Shown here one piece after another: positions 6,442-15,479 of a DNA stretch of 64,000 nucleotides. Position 1 is the first letter of the stretch, and the number at the start of each line of letters is the position of its first letter. The notes under the pieces are model-generated. The model had not been told where the DNA came from and ran no database searches. It saw only the letters and a list, made by a program, of their open reading frames with translations. A program made the translations under genes and the position numbers. Source of the stretch: Corynebacterium yudongzhengii. GTDB taxonomy: Bacteria; Actinomycetota; Actinomycetes; Mycobacteriales; Mycobacteriaceae. The stretch is from assembly GCF_003065405.1 (NCBI RefSeq), contig NZ_CP026947.1, positions 434,001 through 498,000 of the forward strand. Reading direction: 5' to 3'.

Positions 6442-9400
6442 GTGCCGGCCGCGCAGCGGCCGAAGCCGATGCCGATCATCCGGATCCTCATGCCGGTGAT
6501 CATGGTCGCGGCGATGGTGGCCATGGTTGCCGTCATGTTCGCCGGCGGGCGCGCGGCCAGCCCGATGATGCTGGTCCTGCCGCTCATGATGGGCGTGTCC
6601 ATGCTCATGATGTTCTCCCCGCCGCAGAGCGAGGGGGATGTCGACGAAACGCGCCGCACCTACCTACGTCACCTGCAGATCGTGCGCGAGAAGGCGCTCT
6701 CGGCGGCCGCGCGGCAGCGTTCGCACGAGCTGCACCGCCACCCGTCGCCCGACGAGCTGTTGTCGCGCGTCGGCACCGCCCGCATGTGGGAGCGCGCCGG
6801 GGAGGACGACGATGTCCTCGAGGTCCGCCTCGGCACCGGCGCCGCCTCCTTGAGCACCTCCCTGGAGGTCAAGGACTCCGGGGCGGCGGAGGATCTCGAG
6901 CCGGTGTGCGCGGTGAGCCTACGCCGCACCCTCGCGGCGGTCTCGACGGTGGCGGATATGCCCGTGGTGGTTCAGCTGCGCGCGTTTCGCTTCCTCTCCC
7001 TCAACGGCCCGCAGGCACCGGCGCTCACCCGCGCGCTCATCGCCCAGCTGACCACGGCACACGGCCCGGACACGCTCGGCATCGAGTTAGTCGGCGGGGG
7101 TTTCGACGAGCTGAAGTGGTACCCACACGCCCACCAGCCGACAAAGGCGCGGCATCGGGTGCTCATCGTCTCGGAGACGATGACGAACGGCACGGAGGCA
7201 TTTATCGACGACGAGGCCTACACCTGCCTCATCGAGGTCGACACCCGCTCGGCGGCCAGTGCGTTGCGCTACCGCGCGGAGGCCGAGGGCATCGCGTTGC
7301 GCGTCGGCGAGCATCTCGCGGTGACCACGGCGACCGGCTCGGAGGATCTAGGCTCGCCCGACGCACTGAGCTCGGCAGCTGCGGCGCAGCACGCGCGGGC
7401 GATGACCGCTTATCGACGCTCCGAGCACGCCTCCGGCCGCAGCAGCAACGAACTGCTGGCCCTCGTCGGGCTAGGGGGAGTGGAATCCTTAGACCCCGCA
7501 CGGCTGTGGCCGCAGCGTACGCATGCGTCCACGCGCCTGGTCACCCCGATCGGCGTGACGGAGACCGGCGCCCCGTTGAAGCTCGACATGAAGGAATCCG
7601 CCCAAGGCGGCATGGGCCCGCACGGCCTGTGCATCGGGGCGACTGGCTCCGGAAAATCCGAGCTCTTGCGCACCCTCGTCGCCGGCCTGTCGCTCACCCA
7701 CGATCCGAGTGAGCTGAACCTCGTGCTCGTCGACTTCAAGGGGGGTGCGACGTTTTTGGGTTGTGAAAAGCTCCCGCACACCTCCGCGGTGATCACGAAC
7801 CTGGAAGACGAGGCCGTACTCGTCGAGCGCATGTATGACGCGCTGTCCGGAGAGCTCAACCGTCGCCAGGAGGTGCTGCGCCGGGCCGGGAACTTCGCCA
7901 ACATCACCGACTACGCCCAGGCGCGCCGCAGCACGCGCCCGGATCTCGAGGCGCTGCCCGCCCTGGTCATCGTGGTCGACGAGTTCTCCGAGCTTTTAGG
8001 CCAGCACCCGGATTTCGCCGACCTCTTCGTCGCCATCGGTCGCCTCGGACGCTCGCTGGGAGTACACCTCCTTTTGGCCTCCCAGCGCCTCGAGGAAGGC
8101 AAGCTCCGCGGCCTGGATTCGCACCTGTCCTATCGCATCGGGCTGAAGACCTTCTCCGCCGGCGAATCCCGCCAGGTCTTAGGCGTTGCCGACGCCCACG
8201 AACTGCCCGCCCGGCCCGGTGCCGGTTTCTTGCGTACCGACGCCCAGCGCCTCGTGCGCTTCCAGGCTGCCTACGTCTCTGGGCCCGCCCGCCGCCACAT
8301 CCGCCGTAGCCCTGTTCAACCTGAGACGAGCGTACGACGCTTCACCGGCGTCGAACCGGCAGCGGAGCCCGATATCACCGAGACGATCGAGGAGGATCAC
8401 ACGCTTCTCGACGCCGTCGTCACCGCCGCCCAAGGCGCCGCCGAGATCCGCGGGCTGTCCGCGCACCGGATCTGGCTCGATCCGCTGCCGGAGATGCTCG
8501 AGCTTTCCGCCGTGGCGGAGGAAGAACCGGCGTTGCAGCCGGTCATCGGCATTATCGATCGCCCGTATCGCCAGCGCCAGGACCCGCTGCGCATTGACCT
8601 GAAGGCCGGCGGCGGGCACGTCGCTGTCTGCGGTGGTCCGCAAAGCGGCAAATCCGGTGCGTTGCGCACGCTCGTTGCCTCCGCGGCCGTCACGGCCGAT
8701 ACCTCCACCGCGCGCTTCTACATCATCGACTTCGGCAGCGCACTGGCGCACCTCGCCCGCCTCCCGCACGTCGCCGGCTACGCCGATCGCAGCAATGAAG
8801 AGCGCATTCGGCGGATCGTGGATGAGGTGGGCGCACTCGTCGATAAGCCAGAAAAGCGCCACACCTTCTTAGTCATCGACGGCTGGCACGCGATCGCGAC
8901 CACGGGAGGCGAGCTCGACGACCTCGTCGATCCCGTCACCCGGCTCGCCGCCGACGGCCCGGCCGCGCGCGTGCACCTCATCTTATCGACGCCGCGCTGG
9001 TCGACCATCCGCCCGGCCCTGCGCGATCTGATCACCCACCGCATCGAGCTGCGACTCGTCGAACCCCTCGACTCCGTTATCGACCGCAAGGCCCAAAAAC
9101 GCCTGCCCACCCACCCTGGGCGCGGTCTTGCGCCGGATGGATCCCAGATGCTCATCGCGCACACCGCCGCCCAAGACATCGAACACATCCGCGCCACCAC
9201 CGCCGGAGAGCCCGTGCCCGCGCTCAAGGAACTGCCCGCCCAGCTGCAGCTTTCCGAACTCGATACCAGCGTCCCCGTGGCCTTCGGCCGCGGCGGCCCG
9301 GCGCTGGAGACGCTGTCCTGGCGTGACGACGATGGCCACCTCGTCATCACCGGCCAGGCAGGTGCCGGCAAATCCACGGCGCTGGCCACGATCATGCACG

Positions 9401-9945
9401 GCATCGTGGGCCTGGGCCCTAAGCGCGCCCGCCTCGTGGTCATCGACCCGCGCCGGGCTCACCTCGGGCGCATTGATGAGGCCATGCTCGCCGCCTACGC
9501 CGCCTCGTCGACCGCGGTGGGGCAGGTGGTGCGCGATACCGTCGCCACGCTGAGCGCGCGCCTTCCCGACCAGGACATTTCGGTGGCCGAGCTGAAGGAA
9601 CGCTCCTGGTGGTCGGGCCCGGAGATCTACGTGGTCATCGACGATCTCGACCTCGTTGCCGACAACGATATCCACGCGCTGCTCGAGCTCATCCCGCACG
9701 CCCGCGATATCGGGCTGCACCTGGTTATTGCGCGGCGCTCCGGTGGGATTGGACGGGCGTTGTTCTCCGGGCTGCTCGCCGCGGTGCGTAAGGAACAACA
9801 CGCCGCGATCGTGCTTTCGGCCGACCGCGACGACGGCACGCTCTTCGGCGTTAACCCCACCACCCAGCCGCCGGGGCGAGGGACGTATGTGGCGCGCGGT
9901 GGTGTCGTCGGCACCTGTCAGATCGCGAGGAAGGACACGCCATGA
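6442..9945 (+). CDS. eccC: EccC, FtsK/SpoIIIE-type ATPase of ESX-4
   Basis: From GTG 6442 the protein has 1167 residues. It has two N-terminal membrane helices (ILMPVIMVAAMVAMVAVMF and MMLVLPLMMGVSMLMMF) and three ATPase domains with Walker A motifs GATGSGKS (about nt 7636), GGPQSGKS (about 8632) and GQAGAGKS (about 9352). This single-chain layout is typical of EccC4. EccC recognises WXG100 substrates and powers export. The true start is probably upstream at 6337, but an in-frame TAA at 6412 intervenes, so 6442 is only the longest intact frame and lacks a ribosome site. The 3' end overlaps the next gene by ATGA. Confidence 0.9.
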   Translation: MPAAQRPKPMPIIRILMPVIMVAAMVAMVAVMFAGGRAASPMMLVLPLMMGVSMLMMFSPPQSEGDVDETRRTYLRHLQIVREKALSAAARQRSHELHRHPSPDELLSRVGTARMWERAGEDDDVLEVRLGTGAASLSTSLEVKDSGAAEDLEPVCAVSLRRTLAAVSTVADMPVVVQLRAFRFLSLNGPQAPALTRALIAQLTTAHGPDTLGIELVGGGFDELKWYPHAHQPTKARHRVLIVSETMTNGTEAFIDDEAYTCLIEVDTRSAASALRYRAEAEGIALRVGEHLAVTTATGSEDLGSPDALSSAAAAQHARAMTAYRRSEHASGRSSNELLALVGLGGVESLDPARLWPQRTHASTRLVTPIGVTETGAPLKLDMKESAQGGMGPHGLCIGATGSGKSELLRTLVAGLSLTHDPSELNLVLVDFKGGATFLGCEKLPHTSAVITNLEDEAVLVERMYDALSGELNRRQEVLRRAGNFANITDYAQARRSTRPDLEALPALVIVVDEFSELLGQHPDFADLFVAIGRLGRSLGVHLLLASQRLEEGKLRGLDSHLSYRIGLKTFSAGESRQVLGVADAHELPARPGAGFLRTDAQRLVRFQAAYVSGPARRHIRRSPVQPETSVRRFTGVEPAAEPDITETIEEDHTLLDAVVTAAQGAAEIRGLSAHRIWLDPLPEMLELSAVAEEEPALQPVIGIIDRPYRQRQDPLRIDLKAGGGHVAVCGGPQSGKSGALRTLVASAAVTADTSTARFYIIDFGSALAHLARLPHVAGYADRSNEERIRRIVDEVGALVDKPEKRHTFLVIDGWHAIATTGGELDDLVDPVTRLAADGPAARVHLILSTPRWSTIRPALRDLITHRIELRLVEPLDSVIDRKAQKRLPTHPGRGLAPDGSQMLIAHTAAQDIEHIRATTAGEPVPALKELPAQLQLSELDTSVPVAFGRGGPALETLSWRDDDGHLVITGQAGAGKSTALATIMHGIVGLGPKRARLVVIDPRRAHLGRIDEAMLAAYAASSTAVGQVVRDTVATLSARLPDQDISVAELKERSWWSGPEIYVVIDDLDLVADNDIHALLELIPHARDIGLHLVIARRSGGIGRALFSGLLAAVRKEQHAAIVLSADRDDGTLFGVNPTTQPPGRGTYVARGGVVGTCQIARKDTP

Positions 9946-10928
9946 CGAATCTCGCCGCCCCACGCACCGGCAACCCGACGCTCGGGGTGACGGTCTTCGA
10001 CTCCGCGACGGTTTTCGACGGCCTGCGCCCCTCCGACGTCGTCTACCGCTACGACCTGCCCGCCCGCGGCATCACGGAGGGCTGGGCGGCGAACGCGGTC
10101 GTCGATCAGGTGCGCACGCTCGCCGGCGAGGTCTGGCCGGAGGTCGCAGTAACCATCGATGCTGACGACGAGATCGCCGAGACCTTGCACCGGCTCTTCG
10201 CCACCGCCGGCGTGGCGGTGGAGGAACCCGGCATAGCGGACGCCGCGCCCGAGGGGCCCGATACCGGCGAGTTTGCGGAGGTGTCGGCTGGTGCTGCGGG
10301 CAAACACCGCCTGGCCAGCGACGATCCCTCCCGGCTGATGACGCTGGTGGCGATCGCTGTCGCGGTGTTCATCTTGGTCGGGGGAGTGGTGTGGTTTGGG
10401 CTGCGCGCGGTTGCCGGCGCCGGTTCGGAGGTGGTAGAAGAACCCCCGGCTGTGCAGGTAGAACCGGAGGAGTCTGTATCGCCAGAGCCGGAGCCGGAGA
10501 GGCCGGCGAGTGTCGTGCTGGAAGCCGGCGAGATCTCCGTCGAGCTGCCCGAGGGATTCGCTATAGAAGAAGACGGCGATGTACTGCGCGCAACCGGCCC
10601 CGATCCGGAGCTGCGCATCCTGATAGCCACCGATCCGCTGCACGGCATCAGCCAGGAGGCCCTGTATGCGGAGCTGGAACGCCAGGTCGGCATGGACGAC
10701 GAGCTCGCCGAATTCCACCGCGAAGGCGAGCGCGCGGCTTATGTCGAATACCCCGAGGATGGCTCCCAGGTGCGCTGGACTAGCTGGACCGAAGGCACTG
10801 AGCAGGTCTCCGTCGGCTGCCACACGCGTGCCGAAGCCTCGGTAGCACAACACGCCGCGTGCACGATGGCGGTGGATTCTTTAACAATCGCAGATTCCGG
10901 GGTACGTGCCGGGAACCAGTTGACCTAA
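9942..10928 (+). CDS. Type VII secretion-associated protein, Rv3446c-like
   Basis: The protein has 328 residues. An N-terminal domain of about 125 residues without membrane segments is followed by one helix at residues 132-157 (LMTLVAIAVAVFILVGGVVWFG), a Pro/Glu-rich linker (PAVQVEPEESVSPEPEPERP) and a C-terminal domain of about 140 residues. The start codon overlaps the eccC stop (ATGA). Its place between eccC and the two WXG100 genes equals Rv3446c in the mycobacterial ESX-4 locus, and the layout fits that family. Its biochemical role in the family is not established. Confidence 0.78.
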   Translation: MTNLAAPRTGNPTLGVTVFDSATVFDGLRPSDVVYRYDLPARGITEGWAANAVVDQVRTLAGEVWPEVAVTIDADDEIAETLHRLFATAGVAVEEPGIADAAPEGPDTGEFAEVSAGAAGKHRLASDDPSRLMTLVAIAVAVFILVGGVVWFGLRAVAGAGSEVVEEPPAVQVEPEESVSPEPEPERPASVVLEAGEISVELPEGFAIEEDGDVLRATGPDPELRILIATDPLHGISQEALYAELERQVGMDDELAEFHREGERAAYVEYPEDGSQVRWTSWTEGTEQVSVGCHTRAEASVAQHAACTMAVDSLTIADSGVRAGNQLT

Positions 10929-11018
10929 AGCCCAGTCATATATCGGTGCGGAAGGAAAGAGAAGAAGAACTCCTTTCGCTACTGCCCGCCACTCACACAG
11001 GAAGGGACCATCGCGAAG

Positions 11019-11336
11019 ATGAGCCAGATGTTTCGTACCGAATCCGAGGTCATGGTTGCCACTGCCGGCAACGTGGACGGCGTGAACTCGAACGTCCAGG
11101 CCGAACTCAACCGCCTGCGCGGCGTCGTCGACGGCCTGCGCGGGGCCTGGGCCGGCAACGCCCAGGTCAGCTTCGACAACCTGATGGAGCGCTACAACAC
11201 CGCCGCCCACCAGCTGCAGGAGGCGCTGGCGTCGATCTCCGACAACCTGCGCTCCAACGCCCACAACTTCTCGGACGTTGAGGCCACTAACGCCCAGGCG
11301 TTCAACGCCGTGGCCACCCCGGGCCTGAACCTCTAG
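11019..11336 (+). CDS. esxU: WXG100 protein, EsxU-like ESX-4 substrate
   Basis: This is a 105-residue helix-turn-helix protein with the motif W-A-G in GLRGAWAGNAQVSFDN, flanked by two amphipathic helices. The length and central WxG turn define WXG100 proteins, which are exported as helical-hairpin dimers by ESX systems. It precedes the second WXG100 gene by 29 bases, in the position of Rv3445c (EsxU). A ribosome site (AGGAAGGGA) lies upstream of ATG 11019. The pair probably forms the heterodimeric ESX-4 substrate. Confidence 0.88.
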   Translation: MSQMFRTESEVMVATAGNVDGVNSNVQAELNRLRGVVDGLRGAWAGNAQVSFDNLMERYNTAAHQLQEALASISDNLRSNAHNFSDVEATNAQAFNAVATPGLNL

Positions 11337-11365
11337 TAGGAACCACGCAAGGAGAGGAACTATCC

Positions 11366-11653
11366 ATGAGCCAGATCAAGTACCAGTTCGGTGAGATCGA
11401 GGCCGGCTCGGCCGACATCCAGAACACCTCCGCCCGCATCGCCGGCGAGCTCGACGACCTCAAGCGTCAGCTCCAGCCCATGATCGAGGCCTGGGAGGGT
11501 GACTCGGCTGCCGCCTACCAGGCCGCCCAGGCCCAGTGGGATGCTGCCGCCGCCGAACTCAACACCATCTTGTCCACCATTTCCACCACTCTCGCCGAGG
11601 GCAACGCCAACATGAGCGACATCAACCGTCGCGCCGCCGCCTCCTGGCAGTAA
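11366..11653 (+). CDS. esxT: WXG100 protein, EsxT-like ESX-4 substrate
   Basis: This is a 95-residue protein with W-E-G at the hairpin turn (MIEAWEGDSAAAYQAAQAQW) and the conserved continuation AAAELNTIL, which corresponds to AASALNEIL in mycobacterial EsxT (Rv3444c). It ends NRRAAASWQ, similar to the RRAAGAW end of EsxT. A ribosome site (AAGGAGAGGA) precedes the ATG. As in mycobacteria, it is followed by rplM. The predicted function is secretion through ESX-4 as a dimer with the upstream partner. Confidence 0.9.
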   Translation: MSQIKYQFGEIEAGSADIQNTSARIAGELDDLKRQLQPMIEAWEGDSAAAYQAAQAQWDAAAAELNTILSTISTTLAEGNANMSDINRRAAASWQ

Positions 11654-11742
11654 CCACCGCACACCCAGCGCCGCGGGCTCATCCCGGCCTCGGGGGCAGA
11701 TGCTTGAGCACGCCCGCGCGCTGTCACGGTAGGGATGTCTGC

Positions 11743-11772
11743 GTCGGAAGCATTTGGGGGAATGCTTCTGAC
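11743..11772 (+). other. Hairpin with G-rich loop between esxT and rplM
   Basis: GTCGGAAGCATT, loop TGGGGG, then AATGCTTCTGAC gives a 12-bp stem with a single G-T wobble. No T-run follows, so it is not a classical terminator. It could be an operator, an RNA processing site or a leader element. Similar but shorter G-loop hairpins occur upstream of eccC. Confidence 0.5.
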
Positions 11773-11805
11773 ACAGATCTGTTGGGACCAGTGACGCCTA
11801 CACCT

Positions 11806-11843
11806 CGCCCGGGAGTCGTCTTTAAGACGGCCCCGGGCGTTTT
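11806..11843 (+). terminator. Terminator after the ESX-4 genes
   Basis: CGCCCGGG (11807-11813 plus flank) pairs with CCCGGGCG (11832-11839) and an inner GTCGTCTTTAAGACGGC stem, and is followed by TTTT. This should separate the esx transcript from the rplM-rpsI operon. Confidence 0.7.
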
Positions 11844-12020
11844 GGTGTCCTAACAGCAGGTGTCCTAAAATCAACGTTTCGAGTTACGTCTACGCGTCAC
11901 CAGCGGGTCTCCACCGGCCGCCGCGGGTGCATCGGGGGCTTCAGCACAGTGGTGCCGAAGTCGACGGAGCGTGACCAGTTGGCCGGCACACCTCTAGACA
12001 GACTTTTAAAGGAGTCATGC

Positions 12021-12464
12021 ATGTCTACTTACCACCCGAAGAGCGGTGACATTACCCGTAAATGGTACGTCATCGACGCTACCGACGTGGTGCTCGGCAA
12101 GCTTGCTTCCACCGCCGCTGACCTGCTGCGCGGTAAGCACAAGCCGATCTTCGCACCGAACGTCGACACCGGCGACCACGTCATCGTGATCAACGCCGAC
12201 AAGGTCCACATCTCCTCCAACAAGCGCGAGCGCGAGAACCGCTACCGTCACTCCGGCTACCCGGGTGGTCTGAAGACCATGACCCTGGGTCAGGCTCTCG
12301 ACCGCAACCCGGCGCGACTGATCGAGGAATCCGTGCGTGGCATGATGCCGCACAACAAGCTTTCCCGCACGTCCATCAAGAAGCTGCACGTCTTCGCCGG
12401 CTCCGAGCACCCGTACGCCGGTCAGCAGCCCGAGACCTTCGAGTTCAAGCAGGTGAGCCAGTAA
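12021..12464 (+). CDS. rplM: Ribosomal protein uL13
   Basis: The protein has 147 residues, the usual L13 length. The text contains [18 protein letters not shown] near the N-terminus, [20 protein letters not shown] and the [13 protein letters not shown] segment ([18 protein letters not shown]), all hallmarks of L13, an early-assembling 50S protein. ATG 12021 follows AAAGGAGT. An upstream in-frame start would add about 24 unrelated residues and is rejected. rpsI starts on the last base of the rplM stop (TAATG), so the two are coupled. The gene follows the ESX-4 locus as in mycobacteria. Confidence 0.97.
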   Translation: MSTYHPKSGDITRKWYVIDATDVVLGKLASTAADLLRGKHKPIFAPNVDTGDHVIVINADKVHISSNKRERENRYRHSGYPGGLKTMTLGQALDRNPARLIEESVRGMMPHNKLSRTSIKKLHVFAGSEHPYAGQQPETFEFKQVSQ

Positions 12465-13015
12465 TGACTGATCCGAACATCTCCAACGAGCAGGAGCAGG
12501 ACAACGTCGCCTCCGCTGAGGACATCGCTGCCGTCCAGGCCGCGACCGAGGACTTCAGCTACACCATCGGCGACACCCTCAACACCGAGGCCGAGGACGA
12601 GGTCGAAGAGGCCGCCCCGGTTGTTAATGAGGGCCCGATCCAGACCGTCGGCCGCCGTAAGCGCGCCATCGCCCGCGTGCTGCTGAAGCCGGGCACCGGC
12701 GAGATCCTCGTCAACGGCCGCACCCTGGACGACTACTTCCCGAACAAGCTGCACCAGCAGGACATCCTTTCCCCGCTGACGCTGCTCGAGCGCGAAGGCC
12801 AGTTCGACATCAAGGCCAACATCGGCGGCGGTGGCCCCACCGGCCAGGCCGGTGCCCTGCGCCTGGCTATCGCCCGCGCGCTGAACAAGTACAACCCGGC
12901 TGACCGCCCGGCTTTGAAGAAGGCCGGCTACCTCACCCGTGACGCTCGTGCCGTCGAGCGCAAGAAGGCCGGTCTGCACAAGGCCCGCCGCGCACCGCAG
13001 TACTCCAAGCGCTAA
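12464..13015 (+). CDS. rpsI: Ribosomal protein uS9
   Basis: The protein has 183 residues. The conserved S9 core begins around residue 60 ([20 protein letters not shown], then [11 protein letters not shown]) and ends with the invariant APQYSKR tail that reaches the ribosomal P-site. An acidic N-terminal extension of about 55 residues ([18 protein letters not shown]...) is typical of actinobacterial S9. The start overlaps the rplM stop by one base. A strong terminator follows. Confidence 0.97.
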   Translation: MTDPNISNEQEQDNVASAEDIAAVQAATEDFSYTIGDTLNTEAEDEVEEAAPVVNEGPIQTVGRRKRAIARVLLKPGTGEILVNGRTLDDYFPNKLHQQDILSPLTLLEREGQFDIKANIGGGGPTGQAGALRLAIARALNKYNPADRPALKKAGYLTRDARAVERKKAGLHKARRAPQYSKR

Positions 13016-13040
13016 AGCTTCGGTTCAGCTGCGTTGTCGA

Positions 13041-13079
13041 GACGCCGTCTGCTCCTGGTTTGGGGCGGGCGGCGTTTTC
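13041..13079 (+). terminator. Rho-independent terminator after rpsI
   Basis: ACGCCGTCTGCTCC pairs with GGGGCGGGCGGCGT through a 14-bp stem that includes G-U pairs, followed by TTTTCG. Confidence 0.85.
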
Positions 13080-13126
13080 GTTGTTTATTCGTTGTTTATG
13101 GGGTGTGGTCTGTGCGCGAGGTTGAA

Positions 13127-13652
13127 ATGAGTCGACCCCGCGAGCTGAAACAGCCCCGGACTTACTATGCCGTGGCATAGTGTGGAGTGGGTTTTACGCA
13201 CGTGCGTAAAACAGAGTCGGAATCCCTCAGGCGTTCGCCCTAACAAGGCCGCCGCAGTGACCCCGCGAGCTGAAACAGCCCCAGACTTACTATGCCGCGG
13301 CATAGTGCGAAGCGGTCTTTACGCACGTGCGTAATCGGAAATCGATGGGTCCCGGGGGAATTGATAGGTGCGCGAGGCCATACTGTCGGAGTCGTCTTCG
13401 GTAACCCCGGACTTACTATGCCGTGGCATAGTGTGGAGTGGGTTTTACGCACGTGCGTAAAACAGAGTCGGAATCCCTCAGGCGTTCGCCCTAACAAGGC
13501 CGCCGCAGTGACCCCGCGAGCTGAAACAGCCCCAGACTTACTATGCCGCGGCATAGTGCGAAGCGGTCTTTACGCACGTGCGTAATCGGGAATCAATGGA
13601 TCCGGGGAGACTCATAGGTACACGAGACCACACCGTCGGAGTCGCCTTGGGC
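13127..13652. repeat. Four-unit tandem array of paired palindromes, period 125-126 bp
   Basis: Each unit holds palindrome A, ACTATGCCGYGGCATAGT (18 bp; 13164-13181, 13289-13306, 13415-13432, 13540-13557), and palindrome B, TTACGCACGTGCGTAA (13192-13211 and 13443-13462 extended to 20 bp; 13319-13334 and 13570-13585 as 16 bp). A-to-A spacing is 125, 126 and 125 bases. Units 1 and 3 match each other best, as do 2 and 4, so a roughly 251-bp block was itself duplicated. No gene is supported in the array. It lies between the rpsI terminator and an IS element. Confidence 0.92.
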
Positions 13653-13660
13653 TCTTAGCA

Positions 13661-13689
13661 TTGACCGTGCACAGTGTTTGACTTATAAA
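13661..13689 (+). promoter_or_regulatory. Orphan sigma-70-type promoter facing the IS element
   Basis: TTGACC (13661-13666), a 17-base spacer and TATAAA (13684-13689) form one of the best consensus promoters in the window. The roughly 110 bases between it and the IS end contain no convincing reading frame. It may have driven a gene or small RNA that the IS interrupted. Confidence 0.5.
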
Positions 13690-13806
13690 AGGTCATAATT
13701 GTGTGCGCGTATCACCTCGATGCCCCGGGCTAGGGAAATCTATGTCCTGGCTGCCGGTCACACTTCAACGGTATGGATTAAGAGTCTCGATGCCTAGCTG
13801 GGTCAA

Positions 13807-15231
13807 GCCCCTGGTAGTGGTGTAACTGGTTTTTGATCCTTCGTTGGTGGTCAGGCGGGTAGTTGCATCAGTGGGTCGGTGTTTACCTCCGTCTGCGAGC
13901 TGGTGTCGGTGGTCAGGGCGAGTCGGCATCGGCTCAGGACTTCGAGGCCGAGGCAGCGACGTCCTTCGGCCCATTCGTCGGTCTGCTCGGCCAGGACGGC
14001 GCCGATGAGGCGGACGATGGCATCCCGGTTGGAGAAGATCCCTACAACGTCGGTGCGGCGGCGGATCTCGCGGTTGAGCCGCTCGGTGGGGTTGTTGGAC
14101 CAGATCTTCCGCCACACGTCGTCGGGGAACGTGGTGAAGGCGAGCAGGTCCTCTCGAGCGTCACCGAGGTGGTCGGCGACCTCGGGCAGCCGGTGCTCGG
14201 TGTAGTCCAATAGTCGGTCGAACTGGGCGTTGACGGCGTCTGCGGTGGGCTGGTCATAGACGCTGTGCAGCATGGCCTTCACGGCCGGCCACATGGACTT
14301 CGGGCACACCGCCATGAGGTTCGCCGCGTAGTGGGTGCGGCAGCGCTGCCAGGCGGCTCCGGGCAGATTCGCCGAGATCGCATCCACGAGGCCGGCGTGC
14401 GCATCAGAGGTCACCAGCCGCATGCCGCCCAGGCCGCGGGCGACCAGGTCGGCGAAGAAGGTGTTCCACGAGGCCTTGGTCTCACTGGTCGCCACTTGCA
14501 TGCCCAGCACCTCGCGGTGCCCGTCGCCGTTGACCCCGGTGGCCAGCAGCACCGAGGCCTTGACGACCTGCTTGTTTTCCCGAACCTTGATCGTCAACGC
14601 ATCGGCGGTGACGAAAGTCAACGGCCCTGCCTCATCCAGGCGCCGGTGCCGGAACGCGGCGACCTGCTCATCCAGGTCGGTGGCCATGCGGGAGACCTGC
14701 GACTTCGACAGTGAGTCGATGCCCAGGGTCTTGACCAGCTTGTCCATGCGGCGGGTGGACACTCCGGCCAGATAGCAATCCGCCACGACGGTGATCAGCG
14801 CGGACTCAGCACGCTTGCGGCGCTCGAGCAGCCACTCGGGAAAGTAGGACCCCGACCGCAGCTTGGGCACCGCCACGTCGACGGTGCCAACCCGCGTATC
14901 GAGCGGGCGGTGGCGGTAGCCGTTTCGGTAGTTGGTGCGCTCGGCAGAGCGGGCGTTCCACTCCGCCCCGCAGACGGCGTCGGCATCGGCGGACAGCAAG
15001 GCGTTGATCATGGTCTGCAGCAGCTCGCGCATCAGATCCGGCGACGCCTCGGCGAGGGCTTGGCCAAGAAGGCCGGCAGGGTCGACGATATGAGGTGCGG
15101 TCATCGTGATGACTCCATTCGAGGATTCGGTAAGAGGTTGACTCGAAGGATCACACGGTGGCCGCTCTACATCCGTGCACAACACGAATCTGCAGACGAT
15201 CTCGGCCACCGAGTTACACCACCTTAAGGGG
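13807..15231 (-). mobile_element. IS256-family insertion sequence, about 1.43 kb
   Basis: The left end begins GCCCCTGGTAGTGGTGTAACT. The right end, read inward, is GCCCCTTAAGGTGGTGTAAC. The two are imperfect inverted repeats of about 22 bp around a single transposase gene. Directly adjoining bases (left TGGGTCAA, right ATTACTCC) do not match, so no target duplication is visible. The element is inserted between the palindrome array and a truncated membrane-protein frame. Confidence 0.85.
13851..15104 (-). CDS. IS256-family (mutator type) transposase
   Basis: The protein has 417 residues. It has a conserved DDE triad: Asp in VTADALTIKV, Asp in LVTSDAHAGL, and Glu in WSNNPTERLNREIRRRTDVV, the last being the family signature. 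RNGYRHRPLDTRVGTVDV in the N-terminal half is also typical. ATG 15104 is preferred over a longer frame because it has a GGAG site and begins with the family-typical N-terminus (MTAPHIVDPAG). The frame is intact, so the element could be active. Confidence 0.95.
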   Translation of the reverse strand: MTAPHIVDPAGLLGQALAEASPDLMRELLQTMINALLSADADAVCGAEWNARSAERTNYRNGYRHRPLDTRVGTVDVAVPKLRSGSYFPEWLLERRKRAESALITVVADCYLAGVSTRRMDKLVKTLGIDSLSKSQVSRMATDLDEQVAAFRHRRLDEAGPLTFVTADALTIKVRENKQVVKASVLLATGVNGDGHREVLGMQVATSETKASWNTFFADLVARGLGGMRLVTSDAHAGLVDAISANLPGAAWQRCRTHYAANLMAVCPKSMWPAVKAMLHSVYDQPTADAVNAQFDRLLDYTEHRLPEVADHLGDAREDLLAFTTFPDDVWRKIWSNNPTERLNREIRRRTDVVGIFSNRDAIVRLIGAVLAEQTDEWAEGRRCLGLEVLSRCRLALTTDTSSQTEVNTDPLMQLPA

Positions 15232-15247
15232 CATTACTCCTAGCTGA

Positions 15248-15427
15248 GACAGGAAGAAAACCCTCTGCCTTCCCCTCGCTGGTTGGATCGTGGGCGTGGT
15301 CACGATGGTGATCGTTAAGGAGGGCGCCATCGTCGACGCGCTGACCTCCTTCCCGGTCATCCTGATTTCGGCGATGTGTTATGCCGGTGTGCTTGGAGCC
15401 TTAAGGAGTCAGTCCCCTTCCAACTAG
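15248..15427 (+). pseudogene. C-terminal remnant of a membrane protein next to the IS
   Basis: After a TGA, the frame reads through two hydrophobic segments (LAGWIVGVVTMVIV and FPVILISAMCYAGVLGAL) to TAG 15425-15427, with a terminator 15 bases later. There is no ribosome site or conserved N-terminus, and the IS right end lies 17 bases upstream. This looks like the tail of a larger membrane protein whose front was lost. The family is not recognisable from about 50 residues. Confidence 0.5.
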
Positions 15428-15441
15428 GGAATCGACCCGCC

Positions 15442-15479
15442 GTCCCCGCAGTACATGTGTGCTGCGGGGATGTTTTCTT
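15442..15479 (+). terminator. Terminator after the membrane-protein remnant
   Basis: CCCCGCAG and CTGCGGGG pair around a TACATGTGTG loop, followed by TGTTTTCTT. It supports the idea that the upstream frame was once a real gene. The next 160 bases, up to the permease start, show no gene. Confidence 0.8.

Noticed and set aside
13240..13554. Short open frames inside the palindrome array
   Set aside because: They consist of translated repeats, have no ribosome sites and change phase between units.
13127..13652. CRISPR array
   Set aside because: Units are about 125 bp with two palindromes and nearly identical interiors. There are no unique spacers of uniform length and no cas genes nearby.
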